The position numbers were made by a program, and so were the translations under genes. From an uncultured Bacillota bacterium (lineage in GTDB: Bacteria; Bacillota; Clostridia; Lachnospirales; Lachnospiraceae), in the NCBI GenBank assembly GCA_905200905.1, contig CAJKMA010000097.1, positions 1-7,606 of the forward strand: a stretch of 7,606 nucleotides of DNA, written 5' to 3'. Numbering within the stretch: position 1 is the stretch's first letter; each line of letters starts with the position of its first letter. This document shows positions 1 through 6,397 of this stretch, one piece after another. The notes beneath the pieces were generated by a model, which ran no database searches, was not told the origin of the DNA, and worked only from the letters and a program-made list of their open reading frames with translations.

Positions 1-274
1 TGACTTCCATGAATCGCAGAGCAGAGAAGCGGTTGAACCAAGTATAGGCAACCTCCTCCATGACCTGCTTATATCCTTTATCGTTAATCTCAGCAATAAG
101 AGCCTGACGCTGTTTCTTTTCGTCGGCAGTGAGGACTTTGCCGCCAACGCTGTCCACATTGGCATCCTCAATTTTGTCCTCAGTGATACCGTATTCCACA
201 CCTTTTAGGGAAACACGGGCGATCAGCTCTGTTCTTGCCCAGACAGCAAATTTTTTAATCGCATTTTTATCCAT
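1..274 (-). CDS. pglX: PglX/BrxX adenine-specific DNA methyltransferase of BREX, N-terminal fragment (gene runs off the window)
   Basis: Only the first 91 codons are present; the gene continues beyond position 1. The start is ATG at 274-272, preceded by AAGGG at 287-283 with an 8-base spacer. I translated it by hand: it begins MDKNAIKKFAVWARTEL and contains AYTWFNRFSALRFMEV near residues 75-91, which is the characteristic N-terminal helical signature of PglX proteins. The methyltransferase motifs (SAM-binding and NPPY) would lie further on, outside the window. PglX is the site-specific N6-adenine methylase of BREX: it marks host DNA and is also needed for phage exclusion. It starts 13 bases after the stop of the HEPN-like gene, so it should be read from the same transcript. 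PglX genes are often phase-variable in this family; I see no long homopolymer in the visible part. Confidence 0.93.
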   Translation of the reverse strand, partial: MDKNAIKKFAVWARTELIARVSLKGVEYGITEDKIEDANVDSVGGKVLTADEKKQRQALIAEINDKGYKQVMEEVAYTWFNRFSALRFMEV

Positions 275-287
275 AGTATTTACCCTT

Positions 288-1274
288 CTAATAAATCATA
301 TCAAGTAATTCAAGCATATTATAATACAATAAAAATAATTGAATACAATCCTTTTTTCTAACCTTCTTTGTCATCATTCCATGATCAAGAAAATTTCTGT
401 TTATTACATCTGGCTGATTTTTGAAATCTTTTCCACCTTCAAATACTTTTTCAAGGCAAGCAAAAAGATTTGTATAAAACATAGCAATAAAAAGCATTTG
501 TACATTTATATCTGTTTCTGTACGTGTCTTTGCTTTACTCACGGCTCTTAAACCAACTTCACGCCTTTTTCCCTTTAAGTCTGATTTTTTCTGCAATCTA
601 ATCAATACCGCATCTACTAATGAAAATAAAATAAGTGCACACGATTTATACTGCCTATGATTATAATCAAACACTGCTTCTTCAAAGTCTGCTTTTTTCA
701 CTCTCTTAGTTTCGCTAATAATCTCAAAAATCTGCTCCATTTTTTGGCCTGAACATTGTTTTAATGCAATAATATCTGCTGACTTTTTATCACTAGGCAT
801 ATGCTCAAATATCTTTTTTGCATTCTCACACGGATTCATTGTCCATCCATAACTTCCCCATAATTTATGTGCCTCTATAAGTTCCTGTTTACGTTCTTCA
901 GAAAGAGCTGGAATTCTAATTCTTTGTACAGATTCAGAAATTATTTCGCTCATTCTACGAGCCGATTCAGCTAACTCGCTAAAATCATATTTTACAGCAA
1001 ATGCCTGCTTCCAAACATCTAATAATTCTTGCATTCGACCTAGTACTGAATTTTTTAATGGCTCCAACGCATAATTCATATTAGTCTGCAACAATCCCAA
1101 CATACTCGCTTGATTTTTTTGAATAATCGAAGTCATATTCTTAATTGCAGGGCTTATACTTTTCTCTAACTGCTGTCCTGAAATTTTTCTCTCAGCTAAT
1201 TTGTCCATTTCTGGATTTCTTTCGCTTTCTAATTGAAATTCTGTTTTCTCGTTAGATGATTCATTGCTATCCAT
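288..1274 (-). CDS. HEPN-like putative ribonuclease embedded in the BREX operon between brxC and pglX
   Basis: This 328-residue protein is not a core BREX component. The C-terminal half fits a HEPN domain. A helix rich in aromatic and aliphatic residues at about 200-228 (FDYNHRQYKSCALILFSLVD) resembles the 'nYraAilllltliDgl' helix of these domains. RNFLDHG at 293-299 supplies the R-x4-H active-site pattern (Arg293, Asn294, His298) and is followed by a last helix ending in LLYYNMLELLDMIY. The N-terminal 1-125 is predicted helical and hydrophilic, and LWGSYGWTMNP lies at 138-148. HEPN domains with this motif are usually metal-independent RNases used in toxin-antitoxin, abortive infection and CRISPR effectors; RNase activity here is inferred. 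The start is ATG at 1274 with a modest AGGGGA ribosome-binding site (1285-1280, 5-base spacer), 20 bases after brxC. GC in sampled 60-base blocks is about 18-32%, against about 45% in brxC, suggesting separate acquisition. No MNT-type antitoxin gene is adjacent. It could also be a non-catalytic HEPN scaffold. Confidence 0.72.
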   Translation of the reverse strand: MDSNESSNEKTEFQLESERNPEMDKLAERKISGQQLEKSISPAIKNMTSIIQKNQASMLGLLQTNMNYALEPLKNSVLGRMQELLDVWKQAFAVKYDFSELAESARRMSEIISESVQRIRIPALSEERKQELIEAHKLWGSYGWTMNPCENAKKIFEHMPSDKKSADIIALKQCSGQKMEQIFEIISETKRVKKADFEEAVFDYNHRQYKSCALILFSLVDAVLIRLQKKSDLKGKRREVGLRAVSKAKTRTETDINVQMLFIAMFYTNLFACLEKVFEGGKDFKNQPDVINRNFLDHGMMTKKVRKKDCIQLFLLYYNMLELLDMIY

Positions 1275-1294
1275 TATTTTCCCCTATACTTTTT

Positions 1295-4200
1295 CTAATT
1301 CAGCTTGATCTCATCGCAATTCTTCAGCAACTGTTTCAGCTGAGAACGAATCTTTTCTACATAATCATCAATGTCCGCATCCGTCTGTAAGGTCTTTGCT
1401 TGGAATACAACCTGACGGTTATAGGCACGAACTACCTTTTTCTTTGCAGTCGTTTGCTCTTTTCCTTGCTGTATCGGCTGTACTGGCGGCTTCGGTGTAG
1501 GCGGAGCCAAAACAGATTCAATATTACCGACTGTATCATCCTTGTACTGACACATCGGCAAGAACATAGCATCCAGAAGGGCAAGACTCTTTAATTCTGC
1601 AATTTTCTCCTTGCACTGGCTGAAATACCGGTCTGATTTTTCAATCAGATGGGATGCCTTGGAATCGCCGTTTGCGGCAGTGTGGGTTGCTTCCATACAC
1701 TGACGAACTGTTTCCAGAACCTCGGCACGTTTTTCTTCCAGCATCTTATCATGGGCGGTACGAACCGTATCCATCAACGGATTCAGTTCACGAATCCGGG
1801 TATAGTTGAACTTGCTTCCGGTCTGAACCATAGTAATCAAACGGATGGTATTCAGTGCCTTGTGTGCTTCTTCATTTTCTGCAATACGTTCAAGGTCATC
1901 ATGCAGAGATTTTTCAAACTGTACTGCCTGGTCGAATACTGTTACCTGGGTTTTGAAGAAGTTTTCAATGCCGTTGCTCATGGCTTCTTTATTGTCGAAA
2001 AGAGCATCCTCTTTTTTCAGCACACGCTCAATCAGAGCAATATTGTCTTTCTTCTGAGAAAGTACATCATCCATCAGATGAATGGCTTCCTGCACCAATG
2101 CACGATCCGGGTATTTATGTCCATCATAACGGGCATCCAGAGAAGCATAGTAATCACGCTGTTCACTGAATTTCTCAGTCACAAAGCGAATCAGACCATC
2201 TTCATCATCCGGTACATCCATAACATCGAAATAATCCCGGAGCATTGATTTCACATCACGCATCATCGTTGCGGAAATGGTTTTACGCTTACTGATAGAA
2301 GTCTTACCGATCTCACTCTTTTTGCGGAGCATATCCGGTAGTTTCGGGTCATCCGGCTGAATGGTATTGCCTGCGTACTTGATGGTTACTTTCTGGGAAT
2401 AAATCAGCTGTGCCGCAACCGCAGCAATATCAATTTCTTTCCATCCATATGGAATTGCACTATATTTGCTTTGCACGTCTGCCATAGATGTCGGCAGTTT
2501 TTTCGCATCCTGCATTTCCAGATATTCTTCCATAGCGGAAGCAGCATCACGGTTTGGCTCCATGCCCGGAAGTGCCGTTACCGCACCTGTCAGAATCGCA
2601 ATAATATCTGCATCACTGCCTGCATTATCTGTAATCAGGTCGAGCTTGCTATATACATGAGCAACCAGATATTCAAGAGACTGGTCAATCTTGCTCTTGG
2701 CATTTCCGGCTTTGATTTCCAGATGTTCACCATCTACATAGAACTGCGCCCCTTCGATAGCATTTTGTAATTCGGTCATGGCACTCAGCTCATATTTTCC
2801 GGCTTCATCCTGCTGGTCACTGATAATTTTCTGCACACTCTTAGGAAGCTGGCTTACATTTCTCTGCTTTACATACTTACGAATCTTCATGGCAGATTCC
2901 AGAGATTCATAGTAAGGTGTGTCAGCCAGAACCACGATTGCTTCGTTACCTTTGGATTCTGCCATCAGACGATAATCTGTTTTTTCAATAGCATCGGTAG
3001 CAACGGTCAGGAAACGCAGACGCATACCACCTGTTGCCACTCCAACGGTAATGCCGTCTACCATCTGATCGAAAGCAAAATCATATTTTCCATAACGGAA
3101 CTTCTTGGTCGTGAAAATGTCGCCGTAAATCATCTGAGCAATACGCTCCACAATAGAAGCGGTATCCACATTGGTGTCTCTGATTTCACGCTGAATGTCC
3201 TGTTCTTCGTCGGTCAGGAAGTTATAGGTGTCACCAGTTCTGCCGATATAGTTCTGGCTCATCAGACGATCAAGGCATCCACGAATAGCTTCACGCATGA
3301 TAATCTTATCTACACGAATATCGTCTGCCATAAGGATAACAATATTGTCCAGATTAGAAGGAATGTCGTCAATATATCGAATTAAATACAGAAGTTTCAG
3401 TACATCCACATCCTGCTGTTCAATGCCATCGCCGTTGTCGGCAGCTTTCTGACAACGCTCAATTACACGACGGATTGAACCATCCAGAAAAGTATGTACG
3501 GTATCATAAAAACGGAAGAATGGAACAAGTGCGTATTCATCCTTCTCCTGAATTTTCTGTGCAGCTTCCTGGAAACCGGACAGCATGGAACGCTCACCAC
3601 CAGACAGGTGCTTACCGGAATTTCCATGTTTCCGGATTTCAGCAAATACCTTCTGCATGATGATAAACTGATACGGCACGAACGGGAAGTTCTCGGTAAA
3701 TTCCCTTGGGCCGGAATAACCTTTAATATCCAGAATGGAACCGCTAAAGCTGAACAGGTTACGAAGAACAGAATCATTCTGCTCATAAACATCTTCCAGA
3801 TTTTTAGCTGCTTCTGGTTTCTTTTTCAGAATACGTTTCTGGATGACTTCATCCACAGAGGAAGATGATAAACTCAGTCTTGTTTTAAAACGAGCCTGAA
3901 TACGGGAGAACTCATCGGCACGAACTTTGATAATTTCATCAATGGCTTCCTGTCCGGTGCAGATCACCCAAATCTTTCCTTCACACTCACTTCCGATTTT
4001 TTCTGTCAAAGACTGGAGGTTCAAAAGCATATCGGTGTCTGTGCCGACATACTGACCAACTTCGTCGATCATAAACAGCAGACGGAAGTTCGCAGGTTTA
4101 GTATCCACATAGGCTTTCATATCTTCCACAAGCTGAGCAATAGATATTTCTGTTGCAGTTTTATCATTGAACCATGCCTTAGCATCGTCCTCACTCATAT

Positions 4201-4843
4201 CCAGAACTTCCATTAAAGTCGGAATAATAAACTTTCCATTGAATGCAAAGGCACGGCGCATTTCCATCCAGGACTTGCCTTTCTTTTCTTCAAAAACTCT
4301 GCGGAACTCCTCCGTTTTTCCCTGCTGGTCGATATAACGCTCCATCATGGCAACTTTCAGATTTTCTCCGTAAAATCCCAGATGGTTATAGAACATCTTC
4401 GCAAAAACACGAAGTACAGCTGTCTTATCTTTATTGCTGAATCCTTCAATATCAATGTTGAAAAGAATGGTTTCCGTCTGCCCCTTCGTGGCACGGTCGA
4501 TCAGCATAAAAGTTGCCGGATCATCCTCAAATTTTTTACGGAAACGTTCCACACTGCGAATGCCTTTTACCTCTTTATTTTCCAAAAGATAGGAAAGCAT
4601 TTTCAAGAAGTGAGATTTACCACTTCCAAAGAAACCAGAAATCCAAACACCCATATCAGCGGTCGGCTGGTCGAAAGCATCACCGTAATAATTGAAGAAC
4701 GTAATGAAATGTTTCTTCAATTCTCTGGTAATGACATATTCATTTAACTCCTGCTCGATTACATCATCAGCAGCCTGATCTACTTTAATTACACCATTGA
4801 TTTTGCGGTTAATGTTATCCGCAAACATATCTCGAATCATCAT
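1295..4843 (-). CDS. brxC: BrxC, large P-loop ATPase of type 1 BREX (PglY-like)
   Basis: This 1182-residue protein has the usual length of BrxC (about 1200). The Walker A motif is GFFGSGKS at residues 70-77 (Lys76). A Walker B motif, LLFMIDE, lies at 255-261 (Asp260, Glu261), followed by a sensor-like IWVICTGQE strand at 291-299 and an arginine-rich RIQARFKTRL segment at 314-323. These mark an AAA+/ORC-like ATPase core in the first 350 residues; the remaining 800 residues are mostly helical and family-specific. BrxC is a core component required for BREX defence; its exact step is not settled, but it is thought to work with BrxB, PglZ and PglX in an ATP-dependent complex on DNA. The start is the first of two tandem ATGs (4843 and 4840), 8 bases after AAGGGGG (4858-4852). 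The gap to brxB is 13 bases. The gene is intact, with no frameshift seen. Confidence 0.95.
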   Translation of the reverse strand: MMIRDMFADNINRKINGVIKVDQAADDVIEQELNEYVITRELKKHFITFFNYYGDAFDQPTADMGVWISGFFGSGKSHFLKMLSYLLENKEVKGIRSVERFRKKFEDDPATFMLIDRATKGQTETILFNIDIEGFSNKDKTAVLRVFAKMFYNHLGFYGENLKVAMMERYIDQQGKTEEFRRVFEEKKGKSWMEMRRAFAFNGKFIIPTLMEVLDMSEDDAKAWFNDKTATEISIAQLVEDMKAYVDTKPANFRLLFMIDEVGQYVGTDTDMLLNLQSLTEKIGSECEGKIWVICTGQEAIDEIIKVRADEFSRIQARFKTRLSLSSSSVDEVIQKRILKKKPEAAKNLEDVYEQNDSVLRNLFSFSGSILDIKGYSGPREFTENFPFVPYQFIIMQKVFAEIRKHGNSGKHLSGGERSMLSGFQEAAQKIQEKDEYALVPFFRFYDTVHTFLDGSIRRVIERCQKAADNGDGIEQQDVDVLKLLYLIRYIDDIPSNLDNIVILMADDIRVDKIIMREAIRGCLDRLMSQNYIGRTGDTYNFLTDEEQDIQREIRDTNVDTASIVERIAQMIYGDIFTTKKFRYGKYDFAFDQMVDGITVGVATGGMRLRFLTVATDAIEKTDYRLMAESKGNEAIVVLADTPYYESLESAMKIRKYVKQRNVSQLPKSVQKIISDQQDEAGKYELSAMTELQNAIEGAQFYVDGEHLEIKAGNAKSKIDQSLEYLVAHVYSKLDLITDNAGSDADIIAILTGAVTALPGMEPNRDAASAMEEYLEMQDAKKLPTSMADVQSKYSAIPYGWKEIDIAAVAAQLIYSQKVTIKYAGNTIQPDDPKLPDMLRKKSEIGKTSISKRKTISATMMRDVKSMLRDYFDVMDVPDDEDGLIRFVTEKFSEQRDYYASLDARYDGHKYPDRALVQEAIHLMDDVLSQKKDNIALIERVLKKEDALFDNKEAMSNGIENFFKTQVTVFDQAVQFEKSLHDDLERIAENEEAHKALNTIRLITMVQTGSKFNYTRIRELNPLMDTVRTAHDKMLEEKRAEVLETVRQCMEATHTAANGDSKASHLIEKSDRYFSQCKEKIAELKSLALLDAMFLPMCQYKDDTVGNIESVLAPPTPKPPVQPIQQGKEQTTAKKKVVRAYNRQVVFQAKTLQTDADIDDYVEKIRSQLKQLLKNCDEIKLN

Positions 4844-4851
4844 GGCTTTAT

Positions 4852-4858
4852 CCCCCTT
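4852..4858 (-). promoter_or_regulatory. Ribosome-binding site of brxC overlapping the brxB stop codon
   Basis: On the minus strand AAGGGGG sits 8 bases before the first ATG of brxC, and its two A residues are the last two bases of the brxB TAA stop (4859-4857). The arrangement favours termination-reinitiation coupling. The spacing supports the first of the two tandem ATGs as the start. The run of five G makes it a less perfect anti-SD match than the sites of brxA and brxB. Confidence 0.7.
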
Positions 4859-5417
4859 AATCTATGACATTGAATGCCCGGTAATAATCATTTGGTGTCA
4901 GACGATTGAACAGTTTTACATGACGACCATCAAACTCACCCGGATACATAACCAAAATCGGAACATCTGAAAAATACGGTTGTAAGGCTTCCAGTAACGT
5001 ATGGATTCTCATAAACGGGAACACCTCGCCCACACCTGTCAGCATCAGCACATCACCTAGTTCGTGTGGCTCATACTGGATTTTATCAATGAACTCTCCA
5101 TTACCGATTGCGGAGTTAAGCTGCTCCAGAAGATAAGCACTTCCGTCAGCTTCTTCCATATCGGGAATCGCATCTGTGATGTCCATATCATCGCAGATAG
5201 AGAGAAATGTTTTATATAAATTACAAACGATCAAATGGCAATCTAAGGACTGATCAGTTTCCAGCTGATTCACAAAATGGCGGACAACCATTTCATTCTC
5301 CGGTTCATAACAGAAGATTCTGATATTCACCTCATTGCTCAGTCCCTTGCCTTCCAGAAACTCTGATTCCTGAATCAATGCCCGAACTTTGTCCAGGCGC
5401 TCTTTTATTTCACTCAT
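4857..5417 (-). CDS. brxB: BrxB, DUF1788 core protein of type 1 BREX
   Basis: This is a 186-residue protein counted from ATG at 5417. An in-frame TTG at 5441 would add eight residues (to 194), but it has no ribosome-binding site in the right place and the added codons are the Shine-Dalgarno region itself, so I chose the ATG. Recognisable DUF1788 landmarks are LTGVGEVFPFMRIHTLLEAL (126-145), VMYPGEFDG (156-164) and the C-terminal NDYYRAFNV (176-184). BrxB is a small core component of type 1 BREX without a recognised catalytic motif. It is required for defence in tested systems and probably acts in a complex with BrxC and PglZ. It starts 11 bases after the brxA stop and is followed 13 bases later by brxC, so the three genes are co-transcribed. 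Confidence 0.93.
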   Translation of the reverse strand: MSEIKERLDKVRALIQESEFLEGKGLSNEVNIRIFCYEPENEMVVRHFVNQLETDQSLDCHLIVCNLYKTFLSICDDMDITDAIPDMEEADGSAYLLEQLNSAIGNGEFIDKIQYEPHELGDVLMLTGVGEVFPFMRIHTLLEALQPYFSDVPILVMYPGEFDGRHVKLFNRLTPNDYYRAFNVID

Positions 5418-5424
5418 CTGGTTA

Positions 5425-5430
5425 CCTCCT
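5425..5430 (-). promoter_or_regulatory. Ribosome-binding site of brxB embedded in the brxA stop codon
   Basis: The sequence TAGGAGGT (5431-5424) combines the TAG stop of brxA (5431-5429) with a near-consensus AGGAGG (5430-5425), 7 bases before ATG at 5417. This decides the brxB start in favour of 5417 rather than TTG at 5441, and it suggests translational coupling of brxA and brxB. Confidence 0.88.
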
Positions 5431-6034
5431 ACACAAAGCAATTAAACGCCGGCAGTATCGCCGTATCGCCATTGCTTCTGATGGCATTTTCCAAAACAGG
5501 ATGCAGCCATACTGGATTCAAATGATCTGCCTTGAGATTATCGAGATATTCTGTTTCGACAAGCACTCTGGCAATAATCTGTTTTAACTTTGTTATTGTA
5601 GTATCGCTCCAGGAAGCCACGGTATCATTCTGCTCCTGCAAGCGCATAAAAAATGTATTCAAATCAATCTTACCAAAAGACGTGTCCCTTAATCTGTACT
5701 TCTCGCCAATGACGGTCAGCATAAATTCCCAGACCAGTCGGCTTTGCTTCATTAACGCATACAGACAAATCTGTTTTGCTACATCTGTTGGTTGTGACGC
5801 AATCGCAGAAACCAGAGAATCATCTTCCAGAGCATGAAGCCGTTTGATGCAGGCTTTCGCCATGCGTGTAATAGATTTTTCCGTTGGATACTGGAAAAGA
5901 TTCTGCTCTACAATTTCTTTAACAATTGCATCATCGGAATTTCCTTCTACCATTAGCTTTGCGGTAGAACGCATTTCGTAGAAAAGGAACGGCTCTCTGG
6001 TCAAAGACGCAATATAAGGATAAGAATGATCCAT
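5429..6034 (-). CDS. brxA: BrxA, DUF1819 DNA-binding core protein of type 1 BREX
   Basis: This 201-residue protein matches the usual length of BrxA (about 200). Diagnostic stretches are the N-terminal SLTREPFLFYEMRSTAKLM (10-28), a helical segment at about 30-66 with ITRMAKACIKRL, the middle segment VAKQICLYALMKQSRLVWEF, and the C-terminal DTAILPAFNCF close to the stop. BrxA is a small, mostly helical protein of the DUF1819 family with a winged-helix-like fold; a homologue has been shown to bind DNA. It is required, or contributes, to phage exclusion depending on the system. The start is ATG at 6034, nine bases after a perfect AAGGAGG. It begins 14 bases after the regulator stop and its TAG stop overlaps the brxB ribosome-binding site, so it is the first structural gene of the BREX operon. 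Confidence 0.94.
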   Translation of the reverse strand: MDHSYPYIASLTREPFLFYEMRSTAKLMVEGNSDDAIVKEIVEQNLFQYPTEKSITRMAKACIKRLHALEDDSLVSAIASQPTDVAKQICLYALMKQSRLVWEFMLTVIGEKYRLRDTSFGKIDLNTFFMRLQEQNDTVASWSDTTITKLKQIIARVLVETEYLDNLKADHLNPVWLHPVLENAIRSNGDTAILPAFNCFV

Positions 6035-6043
6035 GTTCCCGTA

Positions 6044-6050
6044 CCTCCTT
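6044..6050 (-). promoter_or_regulatory. Ribosome-binding site of brxA overlapping the regulator stop codon
   Basis: The minus strand reads TAAGGAGGT at 6051-6043. TAA (6051-6049) is the stop of the upstream Cro/C1 regulator, and AAGGAGG (6050-6044) lies nine bases before the brxA ATG. It links translation of the regulator to that of brxA and argues that both are on one mRNA. Confidence 0.88.
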
Positions 6051-6267
6051 ACTGCTCCTCTTTTTTATCAGGAACAAATTCCATGATATCTCCCACATCA
6101 CAATTCAAAGCAGAACATATCTTTGACAGAATCTCTGTACTTACATTTTCATCTTTTGATAATCGAGACATCGTTGTTGTACTAACTCCTGTCATTGCAC
6201 GCAAATCTTTCTTCATCATTTCTTTATCAATTAACAATTTCCACAATTTCTTGTAACTAACTGCCAT
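6049..6267 (-). CDS. Small Cro/C1-type helix-turn-helix transcriptional regulator heading the BREX operon
   Basis: This 72-residue protein is little more than a single XRE-family DNA-binding domain (HTH_26-like). Residues 16-62 show the five-helix pattern: MMKKDLRAMTGVSTTTMSRLSKDENVSTEILSKICSALNCDVGDIM. The turn-plus-recognition helix is near TGVSTTTMSRLSKDE (25-39), followed by the typical ALNCDVGDIMEFVP end. Small regulators of this kind are very common in Lachnospiraceae mobile elements and restriction-modification loci, where they usually repress their own promoter. The start is ATG at 6267 with GAGGTG (6278-6273) five bases upstream. The stop overlaps the brxA ribosome-binding site. It takes the position of BrxR in proteobacterial BREX but is not a WYL-domain protein. 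It is AT-rich (about 30% GC in two sampled 60-base blocks). Autoregulation and control of the BREX genes are inferred from position. Confidence 0.88.
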   Translation of the reverse strand: MAVSYKKLWKLLIDKEMMKKDLRAMTGVSTTTMSRLSKDENVSTEILSKICSALNCDVGDIMEFVPDKKEEQ

Positions 6268-6291
6268 TTTTTCACCTCAATCTTATTTGCT

Positions 6292-6300
6292 TGAAATATC
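6292..6300 (-). repeat. 9-base direct repeat GATATTTCA, promoter-proximal copy
   Basis: GATATTTCA on the minus strand is repeated exactly at 6379-6387. This copy lies between the predicted transcription start and the regulator ATG, where a bound repressor could act as a roadblock. Nine bases in an AT-rich region can recur by chance, so support is modest. Confidence 0.35.
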
Positions 6301-6319
6301 TGTTCACATGGTATTTATC

Positions 6320-6348
6320 ATCATATCACAAAAATGCGTTTCAAACAA
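6320..6348 (-). promoter_or_regulatory. Predicted sigma-A promoter with extended -10 for the regulator-brxABC operon
   Basis: On the minus strand the -35 element is TTGTTT (6348-6343), followed by a 17-base spacer and a -10 element TATGAT (6325-6320). The -10 is preceded by TGA, giving the extended TGn motif at 6328-6326. The optimal spacer and extended -10 compensate for the weak second half of the -35. Transcription would start near 6313, leaving a leader of about 45 bases before the regulator ATG. This is the only good promoter I see driving the BREX genes in the window. Confidence 0.65.
6338..6346 (-). promoter_or_regulatory. Short palindrome overlapping the -35 element, possible operator
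   Basis: GTTTGAAAC is a 9-base palindrome with a single central base and overlaps the end of the -35 element. A Cro/C1 dimer bound here would block RNA polymerase. Related TTTCA/TGAAA half-sites occur at 6292-6300 and 6371-6387. Assignment as an operator is inference from symmetry and position only. Confidence 0.35.
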
Positions 6349-6367
6349 TCTAATCCATCAAAAACCA

Positions 6368-6387
6368 TAATTCAATTCTGAAATATC
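6368..6387 (-). repeat. Distal GATATTTCA repeat within an imperfect palindrome
   Basis: The second copy of GATATTTCA (6387-6379) forms one arm of the imperfect palindrome TATTTCAGAATTGAATTA (6385-6368), with TTCA and TGAA arms around a 4-base centre and matching outer TA pairs. It lies about 25-40 bases upstream of the -35 element, just after the end of the coiled-coil gene. It may be a second operator or a weak stem; it is not GC-rich enough to be a good terminator. Confidence 0.33.
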
Positions 6388-6397
6388 GCATTTAAAA

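Larger units (their letters stand above)
6268..6397 (-). other. AT-rich intergenic region upstream of the BREX regulator
   Basis: These 130 bases separate the mobilization genes from the BREX operon and contain no plausible gene. They hold a promoter (6320-6348), a short palindrome at the -35 region, a pair of 9-base direct repeats and an imperfect 18-base palindrome, listed separately. I see no GC-rich stem followed by a T-run, so there is no convincing intrinsic terminator after the coiled-coil gene; read-through from the mobilization genes into the BREX operon is possible. Confidence 0.6.

Noticed and set aside
339..551. A plus-strand 70-codon frame opposite the HEPN-like gene, considered as a possible antitoxin
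   Set aside because: It is a Lys/Phe/Ile/Cys-rich antisense translation of AT-rich DNA with no ribosome-binding site of note and no antitoxin-like domain.
1295..1340. A weak promoter-like pair (TTGCGA, 16 bases, TAGAAA) just before the HEPN-like gene
   Set aside because: Both boxes match only four of six consensus positions and the -10 overlaps the brxC stop. AT-rich DNA gives such pairs by chance, so I do not call an independent promoter.
1649..2248. A 199-codon open frame on the plus strand opposite brxC
   Set aside because: It lies wholly antisense to the conserved brxC gene and its cysteine- and phenylalanine-rich translation resembles no protein. Long antisense frames are common opposite such genes.
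3463..3792. A 109-codon minus-strand frame inside brxC
   Set aside because: It is out of frame within the conserved ATPase gene and has no good ribosome-binding site or recognisable domain. Unlike the relaxase overlap, it does not extend past the host gene.
3494..3868. A 124-codon plus-strand frame opposite brxC
   Set aside because: It is antisense to conserved coding sequence and shows no domain or supporting start signal.
5418..5441. TTG at 5441 as the start of brxB, giving a 13-base overlap with brxA
   Set aside because: The codons between TTG and ATG are the AGGAGGT ribosome-binding site itself, which is correctly spaced for ATG at 5417.
6268..6397. An intrinsic terminator between the mobilization genes and the BREX operon
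   Set aside because: The only palindromes there are short and AT-rich, with no stable stem followed by a U-run in the correct orientation.
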